Below are positions 42,595-51,415 of a stretch of 57,438 nucleotides of DNA, piece after piece. Positions within the stretch are counted from its first letter, which is position 1; each line of letters begins with the position of its first letter. Source of the stretch: Firmicutes bacterium CAG:882 (lineage in GTDB: Bacteria > Bacillota > Clostridia > Lachnospirales > Lachnospiraceae); contig FR895384.1 of the NCBI GenBank assembly GCA_000435595.1, positions 1 through 57,438 of the forward strand, read 5' to 3'. The notes below the pieces were generated by a model. That model was given only the letters and a program-made list of their open reading frames with translations. It had not been told where the DNA came from and searched no databases. The translations under genes and the position numbers were made by a program.

Positions 42595-43353
42595 TTACCT
42601 TTCAATAATATAATAATACTGTGTTGTCTCACTCCTGTTGTTAAGTTCTTTCTCATTGAACAATAGTCCTTCTTTTTTTATATAGAAGCCCTTATTCAAC
42701 AAATTTTTATCAAAGAATTGTTTGAACTCATTGCGTGTTCGGTATATCGCGTTATAGTTATCGGCTAATTCTTCGGAATAAAAATCTTTCAGAGTCAGAC
42801 GGTCTTCTATACCTATCGGCTCTCGGATGCATATGGTGGCATGCTCGGCGCAGCATTGTTCTACCTGATGCAGCAGAACCTCTATATCTTCGTCATTTAA
42901 ATACATTAAGATGCCTATTAGCAGTACCTTGTTAAAGCGGTCTTTTTTGTTTTCTGACATAATTGTATTTAACTGTAATGCAGAACCGACATAAAAGTTA
43001 AAATTTTCCTTTTTATTTCGCTCATTAGCAATCTGTATCAATTCAGGACTGAAATCTATGCCGCAATATTCTGCAATATCACCCGAAAGTGCATCCGCCC
43101 ATCGGCCGATGCCGCATGCAATATCCAATACCTTAGCTGCTGTATCAATTTCCAGATAAGGTATCAGCTTCTTTATTTCGTGCTCATTGCGCTCACGAAC
43201 CAGTTCAGCATTGTTGTCCTGATACATCGTAACGGAGTAGGGATTATTTTTCTGGAATTTATCTGCCCTGTGTTGAAAGAAGTCCTTTGTTTTATTGTAG
43301 TCAATGTCGGTGTGTTGCTTTTTAACTCTCATATTATGTTGTTCTTTCTTCAT
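42595..43353 (-). CDS. Class I SAM-dependent methyltransferase
   Basis: 252 residues. SAM-binding motif VLDIACGIGRWADAL near residue 80, then GIDFSPELIQIA, and VLLIGILMYLNDEDIEVLLHQV. A sugar O- or N-methyltransferase is likely in this context. The ATG at 43353 overlaps the upstream gene by 20 bases; an ATG at 43332 is possible. It is coupled to the genes on both sides on the minus strand. Confidence 0.82.
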   Translation of the reverse strand: MKKEQHNMRVKKQHTDIDYNKTKDFFQHRADKFQKNNPYSVTMYQDNNAELVRERNEHEIKKLIPYLEIDTAAKVLDIACGIGRWADALSGDIAEYCGIDFSPELIQIANERNKKENFNFYVGSALQLNTIMSENKKDRFNKVLLIGILMYLNDEDIEVLLHQVEQCCAEHATICIREPIGIEDRLTLKDFYSEELADNYNAIYRTRNEFKQFFDKNLLNKGFYIKKEGLLFNEKELNNRSETTQYYYIIER

Positions 43354-45052
43354 GTACTTTGTTTATTGCGTCATCAATATATTCATATATATATTCGCTT
43401 GCCGGCATTCCGTTGATTTTATAATAATCAAGGTATTTCTCGAAAAAGGCTTCGCGTTCTTTAAGCATATAATCGTTATTTTGAATAACTATATTTTCCA
43501 CAAAATGCTTAATTGCGTTAAAGTCTCCACCATCGGCTTTGTACAATATCTTTGCCAATTCTCTTCCGAAATCATTGAAGGTATTACGTTCTCTGGTCAG
43601 AAAGAGCATAGGCTTGTGTACATACAGGTATTCGCCTAAAAATGAAATACTGTCCAGAATCATAGCGTCGGATGATTTAAATATATCGCAGTAGGTTCCG
43701 CTTTCAATTACCTTGGCATTGGGAAGCCGGTTCCACATATCGAGATACTCGTCATATTCCTGTTCGGATTGAAATAATCCTTGCGCCACAGAGCCGGCTC
43801 TGAGCATAGGATGAGGTCTTAAAATCCAGGATGTTGCAACGGCAGTATCTTTTGCATAATTATACATCTGCATATATGTCTTATCAAAATTCCCAAAGCC
43901 TGCGGCACCGTCTCGGATTGACCAGTGCGGCGCATAGATAATTCTTTTTACGTTCTGTTTATCGGCATCAGGTGATATTTTCCATATATCATGTTCAGGC
44001 TCCGGTTCGTCACGGTAAAAGCTGTCCATTCTGACAAAACCACTGGAAATCACATTGAAATCCCCTATATCAGAATATTTTTCAGCCATTTCCTTATGGC
44101 AGGCTGTTTCACAGAATATTTTCCAGTAAAGAGCATGTGATAATTGGTTGAACTGTCCGGAGACATTGCCATATATCATCATGCCGTATGGTATATATAC
44201 ATTCAATATACTTAATGGGAAATTAAGTATGCTGCTTGAGCCGATAAATGCCGTATAATACGGATTAAGATGAAATACAATATCAGGGCTGCCGACTTCC
44301 TTCCAGCTTTTAATGCTGTCCTGATATTGGTCATACAAGCCGATTGTGTTAAAACCTCTTTCCGCAAAATATGCAATGGTGTTATTGTATGTATCAAGAA
44401 TAGTCTGCTGCGTGCCTACGAAGAACGGAGCGACTGTAACCACAACTTCGCAGTCAGGGCGTGCGGCATATAGCTTATATACTTCTTCACAGCTCCATTC
44501 GGCACTGTCTTTTACAAAAAATGCTATTTTCTTCTTATTCTGCCGCGCTATTCTTCTAAGGTTGGTATCATATACGCAGGATGAAATTTCCTTGAACAAC
44601 TCAATGCTTCCCTTTTCCTTTACAAGTGCGAGCGTGTGGTATGTATGCTCACCTAAGAATGCATCATCCATGCTGTGGCTCTTATATCGCTGCACAATAT
44701 TATCGAACAATCGGTTGTCTTCCTTCGCATCCTCAAGCTGCTTGGAAATATCAGAATATTTTTTATCATTATAGCTGTCTTTTTCGTATTCGTACCGTAT
44801 CCAGTCAGCCATCATATCAAGCATATAACAGCATTCAGCTTTTTGGCCGTTTGCAATCATGTATTTAATCAAGTCGCCGTATTGCAGGGATATATCTTCG
44901 GAAAGTGGTGCATTATCCCGGTAATTTAAGGCATAATGCAGTGCTTCGGTTATATCTGATACAGGACAGTCTCCCATAGAAAGCTGTTCCTGTTCTATCA
45001 TAGCGGCAATCTTCTTGATTGTCATAATCATCTGATTTTGTTCGTCTGTCAC
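43334..45052 (-). CDS. CDP-glycerol glycerophosphotransferase-like protein
   Basis: About 572 residues. The C-terminal half resembles teichoic-acid type CDP-glycerol transferases (RIIYAPHWSIRDG; SDAMILDSISFLGEYLYVHKPMLFLTRE). The N-terminal 180 residues are helical and unassigned. I chose GTG at 45052, which has GAGG 7 bases upstream. ATG at 45068 and the frame start at 45193 have no ribosome site. It could add glycerol- or other polyol-phosphate to the glycan. Confidence 0.72.
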   Translation of the reverse strand: MTDEQNQMIMTIKKIAAMIEQEQLSMGDCPVSDITEALHYALNYRDNAPLSEDISLQYGDLIKYMIANGQKAECCYMLDMMADWIRYEYEKDSYNDKKYSDISKQLEDAKEDNRLFDNIVQRYKSHSMDDAFLGEHTYHTLALVKEKGSIELFKEISSCVYDTNLRRIARQNKKKIAFFVKDSAEWSCEEVYKLYAARPDCEVVVTVAPFFVGTQQTILDTYNNTIAYFAERGFNTIGLYDQYQDSIKSWKEVGSPDIVFHLNPYYTAFIGSSSILNFPLSILNVYIPYGMMIYGNVSGQFNQLSHALYWKIFCETACHKEMAEKYSDIGDFNVISSGFVRMDSFYRDEPEPEHDIWKISPDADKQNVKRIIYAPHWSIRDGAAGFGNFDKTYMQMYNYAKDTAVATSWILRPHPMLRAGSVAQGLFQSEQEYDEYLDMWNRLPNAKVIESGTYCDIFKSSDAMILDSISFLGEYLYVHKPMLFLTRERNTFNDFGRELAKILYKADGGDFNAIKHFVENIVIQNNDYMLKEREAFFEKYLDYYKINGMPASEYIYEYIDDAINKVHEERTT

Positions 45053-45165
45053 GTTGATACCTCGCATTTTTGAATATATTAATATTTTATCATTGTGTGG
45101 GTTAAAAGCAATATTTTTCTGCAATTTTACCATGAAGTAAAGATAATGACCATAGGTTAAAAATG

Positions 45166-45194
45166 TTGCCAAACATGATACGTTGTGGTACACT
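45166..45194 (+). promoter_or_regulatory. Putative sigma-A promoter in divergent gap 45053-45371
   Basis: TTGCCA at 45166-45171, a 17-base spacer and TACACT at 45189-45194. The 319-base gap between divergent genes holds nothing else that I can support; an in-frame extension of the next gene upstream of 45372 has no ribosome site and unlikely residues. Confidence 0.4.
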
Positions 45195-45371
45195 GGAATA
45201 AAATAAAAGTACAGTTGTTCGTGTATTTACAGCAATAGAAAATAAAAGAGGGTGAACTTTTTCAGAAAGAAAAGTGTCTTAAAAGCTGTACTTATAAGTA
45301 TATGTGTAGTAGTAATGAACCAACAGCATGGTGTGTTACAGATGAAAAGTATTGTTTATACAGGAGACAAA

Positions 45372-46568
45372 ATGAAGCTTTTATTTATACGTTGGACATC
45401 TTTTATGCGCTGGGGCATAGAAGAAGCTTTTAAGAAACTTAATATAGATTATGATGTGTTCGAATATAATTTCACGGATTGGGAGAAGGACGAACGCTTC
45501 TGTGCAATGCTTGAGGACAGGCTGGTGACAGGGGCATATGATATTGTGTTTTCCGTGAATTTCATGCCGCTTGCGTCCACTGTATGCATGGACAGGCAGA
45601 TAAAGTATTATTCGTGGGTGTATGACAGTCCGCTGCATATCAGGGACCTGACACCGCTTCTTAACGACTGTAATGAGGTGTTCTTTTTTGACAGGCAGCA
45701 GGCGGCGGAATATGCGGCAGCAGGGGTTAATGCACATCATCTGCCGCTTGCGGCAAGTGCGAGTGTATTCAATGAGGCGATTAATGGTGTAAGAAGGGAT
45801 AATGCCTTAAAGTACAATGCTGCAAAGGGCGATGCAGAAAAATATAGAGCGGACGTGTCACTTGTGGGACAGTTGTATACAACAGATTATGCAGCATATA
45901 CTTCTGTCCTCGAGCCATACCTTAGAGGTTATCTTGAAGGCATAATCGCCGCTCAGTCTAAGCTCTACGGTGCATATCTTATACCTGACATTGTAAGGTC
46001 TGACCTTCTTGAAGCTATGAATATATGTTATGCGGATAAATTCAGGAACGTCAATGGTATGCAGGACTTCAGAATGGGTAAGAGGGAGCTTGAATATATG
46101 CTTGCCTGTGAGGTGACGAACCGTGAGAGAAGGATGGTGCTTTCGCTTCTTGCACCGCATTATGATACGGTTTTGTACAGTTCCAATCCGGCAGACGATA
46201 TAAATGGACTAAGGCAGGGCGGATATATTGATTATCTCACACAGATGCCGATAATATTTAAGAACAGCAAAATTAACCTTAATATATCACTTAAGGCGAT
46301 TCAGAGTGGTATTCCGCTCAGGGTGCTCGACATTATGGCATGTGGAGGCTTTGTACTCACCAATTATCAGGAGGAAATTGCGGAGTATCTGCGGCCGGGT
46401 GAGGCATGCATCATGTATGAATCCATTGAGGATATGTATGAGAAGGCTTCATATTATCTTGCACATGATACAGAGAGAATGCAGATTGCATCGTGTGGAA
46501 GGGAAATGATAGAGCAGGAATTCACATTTGAGAGCCGGATAAGGGAGATGTTTTCAATACCAAGCTGA
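45372..46568 (+). CDS. CgeB-like glycosyltransferase 3
   Basis: 398 residues, third close paralogue: YSWVYDSPLHIRD near residue 85, VSLVGQLY near 165, SKINLNISLKAIQSGIPLRVLDIMACGG near 300. CAGGAG lies 5 bases before the ATG at 45372. The frame open from 45252 adds 40 hydrophobic residues lacking in the paralogues and is rejected. First gene of a rightward run to 54424. Confidence 0.86.
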   Translation: MKLLFIRWTSFMRWGIEEAFKKLNIDYDVFEYNFTDWEKDERFCAMLEDRLVTGAYDIVFSVNFMPLASTVCMDRQIKYYSWVYDSPLHIRDLTPLLNDCNEVFFFDRQQAAEYAAAGVNAHHLPLAASASVFNEAINGVRRDNALKYNAAKGDAEKYRADVSLVGQLYTTDYAAYTSVLEPYLRGYLEGIIAAQSKLYGAYLIPDIVRSDLLEAMNICYADKFRNVNGMQDFRMGKRELEYMLACEVTNRERRMVLSLLAPHYDTVLYSSNPADDINGLRQGGYIDYLTQMPIIFKNSKINLNISLKAIQSGIPLRVLDIMACGGFVLTNYQEEIAEYLRPGEACIMYESIEDMYEKASYYLAHDTERMQIASCGREMIEQEFTFESRIREMFSIPS

Positions 46569-46666
46569 AGAATTTGTTTGAGCTGTTGGTAAATGTGCAT
46601 GATGAATTAGTAATTCAGCAGCAATATGCGAACGTGAAAGTTTAATGAAAGGCAGGTGCTTATATA

Positions 46667-47623
46667 ATGAATAACACAGATAATCAGTATGATGTTCTGG
46701 TTATGGTAGTCCCGAAGGATTTTGAGAGACTTAAGTATAATTATAAGAGACTTTCCGAGTACCTTCCGGGAAGAAATATATATTTTGTTGGAAATGAAGA
46801 GGTAGGAGAGCTTGTGAGCAGTGCCGGACTTGGCGAGCGGGTTGGCTGGATTGATGAGAACTCGATACTGTCGTTTGACAGAGTTCATGCTGTGATGGAA
46901 GAGCGGATGAGCGAGTGGCTTGCGGGAAGACCTATGCCTAGGAATATAACAGGCTGGTATTATCAGCAGTTTTTGAAGATGCAGTATGCGAGAATGTGTA
47001 AGGATGAATATTACATGGTATGGGATGGGGATACGATTCCGTGCAGACATTTTTCGATGTTCTCGTATGAAGGCAAGCCGTATCTTGACCTTAAGCATGA
47101 ATATCATGAGGAATATTTTAATACACTCACGAAGCTCATACCCGACCTTCACAAATGTATTGATAAGTCGTTCATATCCGAACATATGCTTATGAGATGT
47201 GACATTATGTGCGAGATGCTTGCAGACATAGAGAAGGCTGAATATAAGGGAACTGAATTTTGGGAGAAGATATTGTGGTCGATTGAGATGGCTGATATAC
47301 AGTCTAACAGCTTCAGTGAGTTCGAAAGCTACGGTACATATATAGCTCTAAGGCATCCTGAGTGCTATAAGCTTCGTAACTGGAACTCATTCAGGTATGG
47401 TGGCGCTTACTTTCACTCAGAGGCGATTACGGATGACGATTATGACTGGCTGGGAAAAGATTTTTTTGCGATATCATTTGAGAAAGCTCATTCAGTCAGG
47501 GAGGATCATGAGAATCTCTTTAATAACAAAGAGTATCAGTCTAAGCTGTCAGCAAGGCAGATGCTTGAGCTTGCGCAGGAGGATTACGAAGGCGATTCCT
47601 ATAAAGAAGTGTGGGATACATAG
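46667..47623 (+). CDS. DUF6492-like glycosyltransferase
   Basis: 318 residues. It has YDVLVMVVPKDFERLKYN at the start, GWYYQQFLKMQYARM and the DxD-like YMVWDGDTIPCR near residue 120, a pattern of the DUF6492 family of putative transferases found in polysaccharide loci. A C-terminal SFRYGGAYFHSEAI follows. Ribosome site AAGGCAGG. Followed after 2 bases by another cgeB-like gene. Family name from memory of the motif, so moderate confidence. Confidence 0.68.
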   Translation: MNNTDNQYDVLVMVVPKDFERLKYNYKRLSEYLPGRNIYFVGNEEVGELVSSAGLGERVGWIDENSILSFDRVHAVMEERMSEWLAGRPMPRNITGWYYQQFLKMQYARMCKDEYYMVWDGDTIPCRHFSMFSYEGKPYLDLKHEYHEEYFNTLTKLIPDLHKCIDKSFISEHMLMRCDIMCEMLADIEKAEYKGTEFWEKILWSIEMADIQSNSFSEFESYGTYIALRHPECYKLRNWNSFRYGGAYFHSEAITDDDYDWLGKDFFAISFEKAHSVREDHENLFNNKEYQSKLSARQMLELAQEDYEGDSYKEVWDT

Positions 47624-47625
47624 AT

Positions 47626-48780
47626 ATGAAAATATTGTTATTTGACTGGTATGATAACTCGTCGCAGGATGCATGTGAATGTCTGCTGCGGCTGGGATAT
47701 GAGGTGGCTGATGTAAAATATCAGCTCACGGATAAGTTCCATGATGAACAGCTTGAGAACAGCCTGACGGGTGTGCTTATTCAGCATGGATTTGATATTG
47801 TTTTTTCGTTCGATTATTTTCCTGTGATTTCCGATATTGCGGAAAGGACAGGAGTAAAATATATATCATGGGTGTATGACAGCCCTCACAATACACTGTA
47901 TGCAAAAAATATTTTTAATAAATGTAATTATATTTTCTGCTTTGACAGTCTGGATGCCGCAAGGCTTAAGCACCTTGGCGTGAAGCATGTATATCACATG
48001 CCACTGGCTGCGAATGTAGGAAGGCTTGATGCACTGCTTGGAGAGCCTGTTGGGAACTCACACTATGATTACGATATCTCGTTTGTTGGAAGCTTGTATA
48101 GAGATAGGTACAATTTTTATGACAGCATTGCAATGCCGGAGTATTACAGGGGATTTTATGATGGGCTTATGCAGTCACAGATGGAGCTGTACGGCTGTGA
48201 TATTGTATCGCAGCTCGTGACGGATTCGCGTTTTGAAAAGATTAGTGACTGCTTTTCGGTTGAGGATGATGACGGGTTGTTCATAACCAAGAAGGATTAT
48301 TTTATTCAGTTTGTTCAGAAGAAGATTACATCAATCGAGCGTGTCAGAGCACTCAACTGTCTTGCGGACAGATATAAGGTGACATTGTTTTCGGGAAACT
48401 CGGACGAAGAATTAAAGCAGGTTGAGTTTAGGGGGTATGCTGATTACCACACGGAGATGCCGGGAATCTTCCGCAATTCCAAGATTAATCTTAATATATC
48501 TCTCAGGTCGATTGTCTCGGGTATTCCGCTGAGGTGTATTGATATTATGGCTGCGGGAGGATTTCTGTTGTCGAATTATCAGCCGGAGCTTGCAGAGCTG
48601 TTCAGGGACGGTGAGGAGGTGGTCATGTATACTTCCATGGATGACCTTAAGGAAAAAGCAGGGTATTATCTTGAACATGACGTCGAACGTGAACAGATAG
48701 CATTTAATGGCTGGAGAAAAATTCATGAGGAATATGGCATGGAGGATGTGCTTCATAAGATAATTAATACAGCAAAATAA
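47626..48780 (+). CDS. CgeB-like glycosyltransferase 4
   Basis: 384 residues, fourth close paralogue: ISWVYDSPHNTLY near residue 82, ISFVGSLYRDRYNFYDSI near 150, SKINLNISLRSIVSGIPLRCIDIMAAGG near 285. The ATG at 47626 gives the family N-terminus MKILLFDW; an in-frame GTG at 47611 within the previous gene is the alternative. It is closest by eye to copies 2 and 3. Confidence 0.86.
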   Translation: MKILLFDWYDNSSQDACECLLRLGYEVADVKYQLTDKFHDEQLENSLTGVLIQHGFDIVFSFDYFPVISDIAERTGVKYISWVYDSPHNTLYAKNIFNKCNYIFCFDSLDAARLKHLGVKHVYHMPLAANVGRLDALLGEPVGNSHYDYDISFVGSLYRDRYNFYDSIAMPEYYRGFYDGLMQSQMELYGCDIVSQLVTDSRFEKISDCFSVEDDDGLFITKKDYFIQFVQKKITSIERVRALNCLADRYKVTLFSGNSDEELKQVEFRGYADYHTEMPGIFRNSKINLNISLRSIVSGIPLRCIDIMAAGGFLLSNYQPELAELFRDGEEVVMYTSMDDLKEKAGYYLEHDVEREQIAFNGWRKIHEEYGMEDVLHKIINTAK

Positions 48781-48806
48781 ATTACAATATCTACATGGAG
48801 GAGAAA

Positions 48807-50579
48807 ATGGCGATTATTAGTGTGATAGTACCATGTTATAATGTTGAAAATTATGTTGGACGTTGTATTGACAGTATCATAAATCAGTCAATAGGAATCA
48901 ATAATATAGATCTTATTCTTGTTAATGATGCATCAACAGATGGTACTCTTGACGTATTATCAGGATATGAACAGATGTATCCGGAGAGCATCATGGTCAT
49001 TAATTGTGAGCAGAACGGGAAGCAGGGAACAGCACGCAATATTGGTATGATGTATTCAACAGGTGAGTATATTACATTTGTCGATGCAGATGACTGCATA
49101 GAACCTGCCATGCTTCGGTACATGTATCAATGTGCCGTGCAGTATGACTGTGACCTGGTGGACTGTTATTTTGATGTGTTCAGGAATGAACCTGTATGGG
49201 GATGCGAAATCAAGGGCGCACAGCTTTTTGAGATAAATAGTGTAGAGAACAGAAAGCAGATGCTTATGTACGCCTGCAATCGTGAGGCAGTGTGGGGAAA
49301 GCTTTATAAGAGAGAGCTTATTATGGATAATGCAATCAGTTTTCCCGAGAAGCTTTTTTATGAGGATTGCTTTTTCTCCCAGATGATAGCTATGTATGTG
49401 CATAGATATTGCAGGACGGATACGTCTTTTTATCATTATTTTCATAATGATGTGGGAGTGATGAATGATAGAACATCGACGGATAGAATTATAATGAAAG
49501 CAGAGGCGGAGGAAAAGCTTTTAAATGAACTTATATATCGTGGATTGACTGACGATAAGCTATCGCCGTATCATGACGAACTTGAGTACATTGCCATCAA
49601 CAATATACTGTTCTGCTCATATAATTTTTGTTTATCAACCGGAGCTTCTCTTTTAGCAACACCTATGTATGAGCTGCTTGGACGAATTAAGGTAATGTTT
49701 CCTGATTTTATACATAACACATACATACTCGGCTCTGAGGATAATTGCAGTGCCCTTGTTGAGGTTCTTGAAGGACTTGAACGAGCCAAAGAGGCGGCAA
49801 GGGATTATGTGGAGGAGGATGAAGCGAAGTACCTTAAGGATAGAGATGAATACATAATGCAAGCTGGAAGTGATGCTGACTTTAAATTTGATGAAAAAAA
49901 TCAATTTAAGTGTCTTTCTGATTATAGGGAAGAAGCAGGCAGCGTTGATGCACATTACTTCTTTCAGGATGTTTATGCTGCCAACAAGGTTATGAAGAGC
50001 GGAGTGAGGCATATATACGATATCGGTTCAAGGATTGATGGATATATATCGCATCTTTTAAGCATGGATATCAAGGTGACGATGATAGATATTCGTCCGT
50101 TGCCGGAGCACATTGACAATCTCGATTTTATTCAGGGAAATGCCATGGATTTATCCAATATAGAAGAGGGCTCGGTTCCGGTTCTGTCTTGTCTGCATGC
50201 ACTTGAGCATTTCGGACTTGGAAGATATGGTGATGCGGTTGACTATTACGGATGGAAGAAGGCACTGATGGGGTATGTCAGGATTCTTAAGAATGGTGGA
50301 ATACTCTATTTAAGTGTGCCGGTGGGAAAAGAACAGAAGGTAATGTTCAATGCACACAGGATATACAGACCATGGACTATTGTGAGAACGGCTGTGGATG
50401 ATATGAGACTGGAGGAGTTCACATATTTTCATCAAGGAGTCAGGACTACGCTTGATTTTACCCATGATGATGACATGGAGCATATAGCCTCGATATTGGA
50501 AAACGTGGCGGATAATTATTTGGGAAATTATGATTGCGGAATATTCATTTTCAGAAAAGAGGGACAGGCTGATGAATAA
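48807..50579 (+). CDS. GT2 - DUF268 fusion protein
   Basis: 590 residues. Residues about 1-240 are GT2 (ISVIVPCYNVENYVGRCIDSII; ITFVDADDCIE). From about 380 is a methyltransferase-like DUF268 domain (IYDIGSRIDGYISHLL; SCLHALEHFGLGRYGD near 460; GGILYLSVPVGKEQKVMFN). One protein may add a sugar and modify it. GGAGGAG precedes the ATG at 48807. The GT2 part is a paralogue of the second domain at 40479. Confidence 0.8.
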   Translation: MAIISVIVPCYNVENYVGRCIDSIINQSIGINNIDLILVNDASTDGTLDVLSGYEQMYPESIMVINCEQNGKQGTARNIGMMYSTGEYITFVDADDCIEPAMLRYMYQCAVQYDCDLVDCYFDVFRNEPVWGCEIKGAQLFEINSVENRKQMLMYACNREAVWGKLYKRELIMDNAISFPEKLFYEDCFFSQMIAMYVHRYCRTDTSFYHYFHNDVGVMNDRTSTDRIIMKAEAEEKLLNELIYRGLTDDKLSPYHDELEYIAINNILFCSYNFCLSTGASLLATPMYELLGRIKVMFPDFIHNTYILGSEDNCSALVEVLEGLERAKEAARDYVEEDEAKYLKDRDEYIMQAGSDADFKFDEKNQFKCLSDYREEAGSVDAHYFFQDVYAANKVMKSGVRHIYDIGSRIDGYISHLLSMDIKVTMIDIRPLPEHIDNLDFIQGNAMDLSNIEEGSVPVLSCLHALEHFGLGRYGDAVDYYGWKKALMGYVRILKNGGILYLSVPVGKEQKVMFNAHRIYRPWTIVRTAVDDMRLEEFTYFHQGVRTTLDFTHDDDMEHIASILENVADNYLGNYDCGIFIFRKEGQADE

Positions 50580-51378
50580 TGTTGAAATTATGGGTGGTCT
50601 CGGGAAGCAATTATTCCAATATGCATTTTCAAGATATCTTCAGAAGCTTGGGGTGAAAAATGTTGTTTTAAGAAAAGATTTTTTCACTATACAGTTCCCG
50701 GAAAATAACGGCATCACAAAGAGAGAGTTCGTGTTGGATAAATATAACACACGATATGTAGCGGCAGCAGGCGAAAAGACATATCGGGATTATTGCGATG
50801 AGAATGATTATCGTGATGATTATGCGATTGGCTCTGACGAGGTATTGTATGAGGGATATTGGCAGAATATAGACTTTTACAATGTGGTAAGAAAAGAGAT
50901 GCAGGAAGAACTTAAGCTTAAACCGGAATTTATTGATAATTCAATGGCAGCAGTGGAAAAAGATATGTCATCATGTAACTCTGTGGCACTTCATATAAGA
51001 CGTTCGGACTACCTTACACAGGTAAATGCGCAGATTTTTGAACAGCTCACGCAGGACTACTACGCTTCGGCTGTCTCGATTATTGAACAGTATACTCATG
51101 AAAAGCCTGTTCTCTATATATTTTCAGATGACCCGGAATATGCGGCTGAGAATATGAAAGATTTTATGGGGTGCAGGACTGTGATAATGCCGCCGTGCGA
51201 ACCATATCAGGATATGTATCTTATGACCAGGGCAAAGCATAATATTATTGCCAACAGCACATTTTCGTGGTGGGGAGCAACGCTTAATGCCAATCCCGAT
51301 AACATAACAGTGGCTCCGTCACGTTGGATGAAGGGACGAACGGTTAATTTATACCACAAGGATTGGATTACATTATAA
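50572..51378 (+). CDS. GT11-type (alpha-1,2-fucosyltransferase-like) glycosyltransferase
   Basis: 268 residues. GGLGKQLFQYAFSRYLQ at the N-terminus, HIRRSDYL near residue 140 and NSTFSWWGATLNANP near the end are the GT11 motifs. GT11 enzymes use GDP-fucose in known cases, though no GDP-fucose synthesis genes are in the window. It overlaps the previous gene by 8 bases. The ATG at 50572 has GAGGGA upstream. Confidence 0.9.
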   Translation: MNNVEIMGGLGKQLFQYAFSRYLQKLGVKNVVLRKDFFTIQFPENNGITKREFVLDKYNTRYVAAAGEKTYRDYCDENDYRDDYAIGSDEVLYEGYWQNIDFYNVVRKEMQEELKLKPEFIDNSMAAVEKDMSSCNSVALHIRRSDYLTQVNAQIFEQLTQDYYASAVSIIEQYTHEKPVLYIFSDDPEYAAENMKDFMGCRTVIMPPCEPYQDMYLMTRAKHNIIANSTFSWWGATLNANPDNITVAPSRWMKGRTVNLYHKDWITL

Positions 51379-51415
51379 AACAAATAAAACAGCCATTCGT
51401 GAACAGGAGATGCTT

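Noticed and set aside
45252..45371. N-terminal extension of the third cgeB-like gene, looking like a membrane anchor
   Set aside because: No ribosome site, and the four close paralogues all start at the equivalent of 45372.
46607..47185. 192-codon minus-strand frame over the DUF6492-like gene
   Set aside because: The plus-strand frame has recognisable transferase motifs and a ribosome site; the antisense frame has neither.
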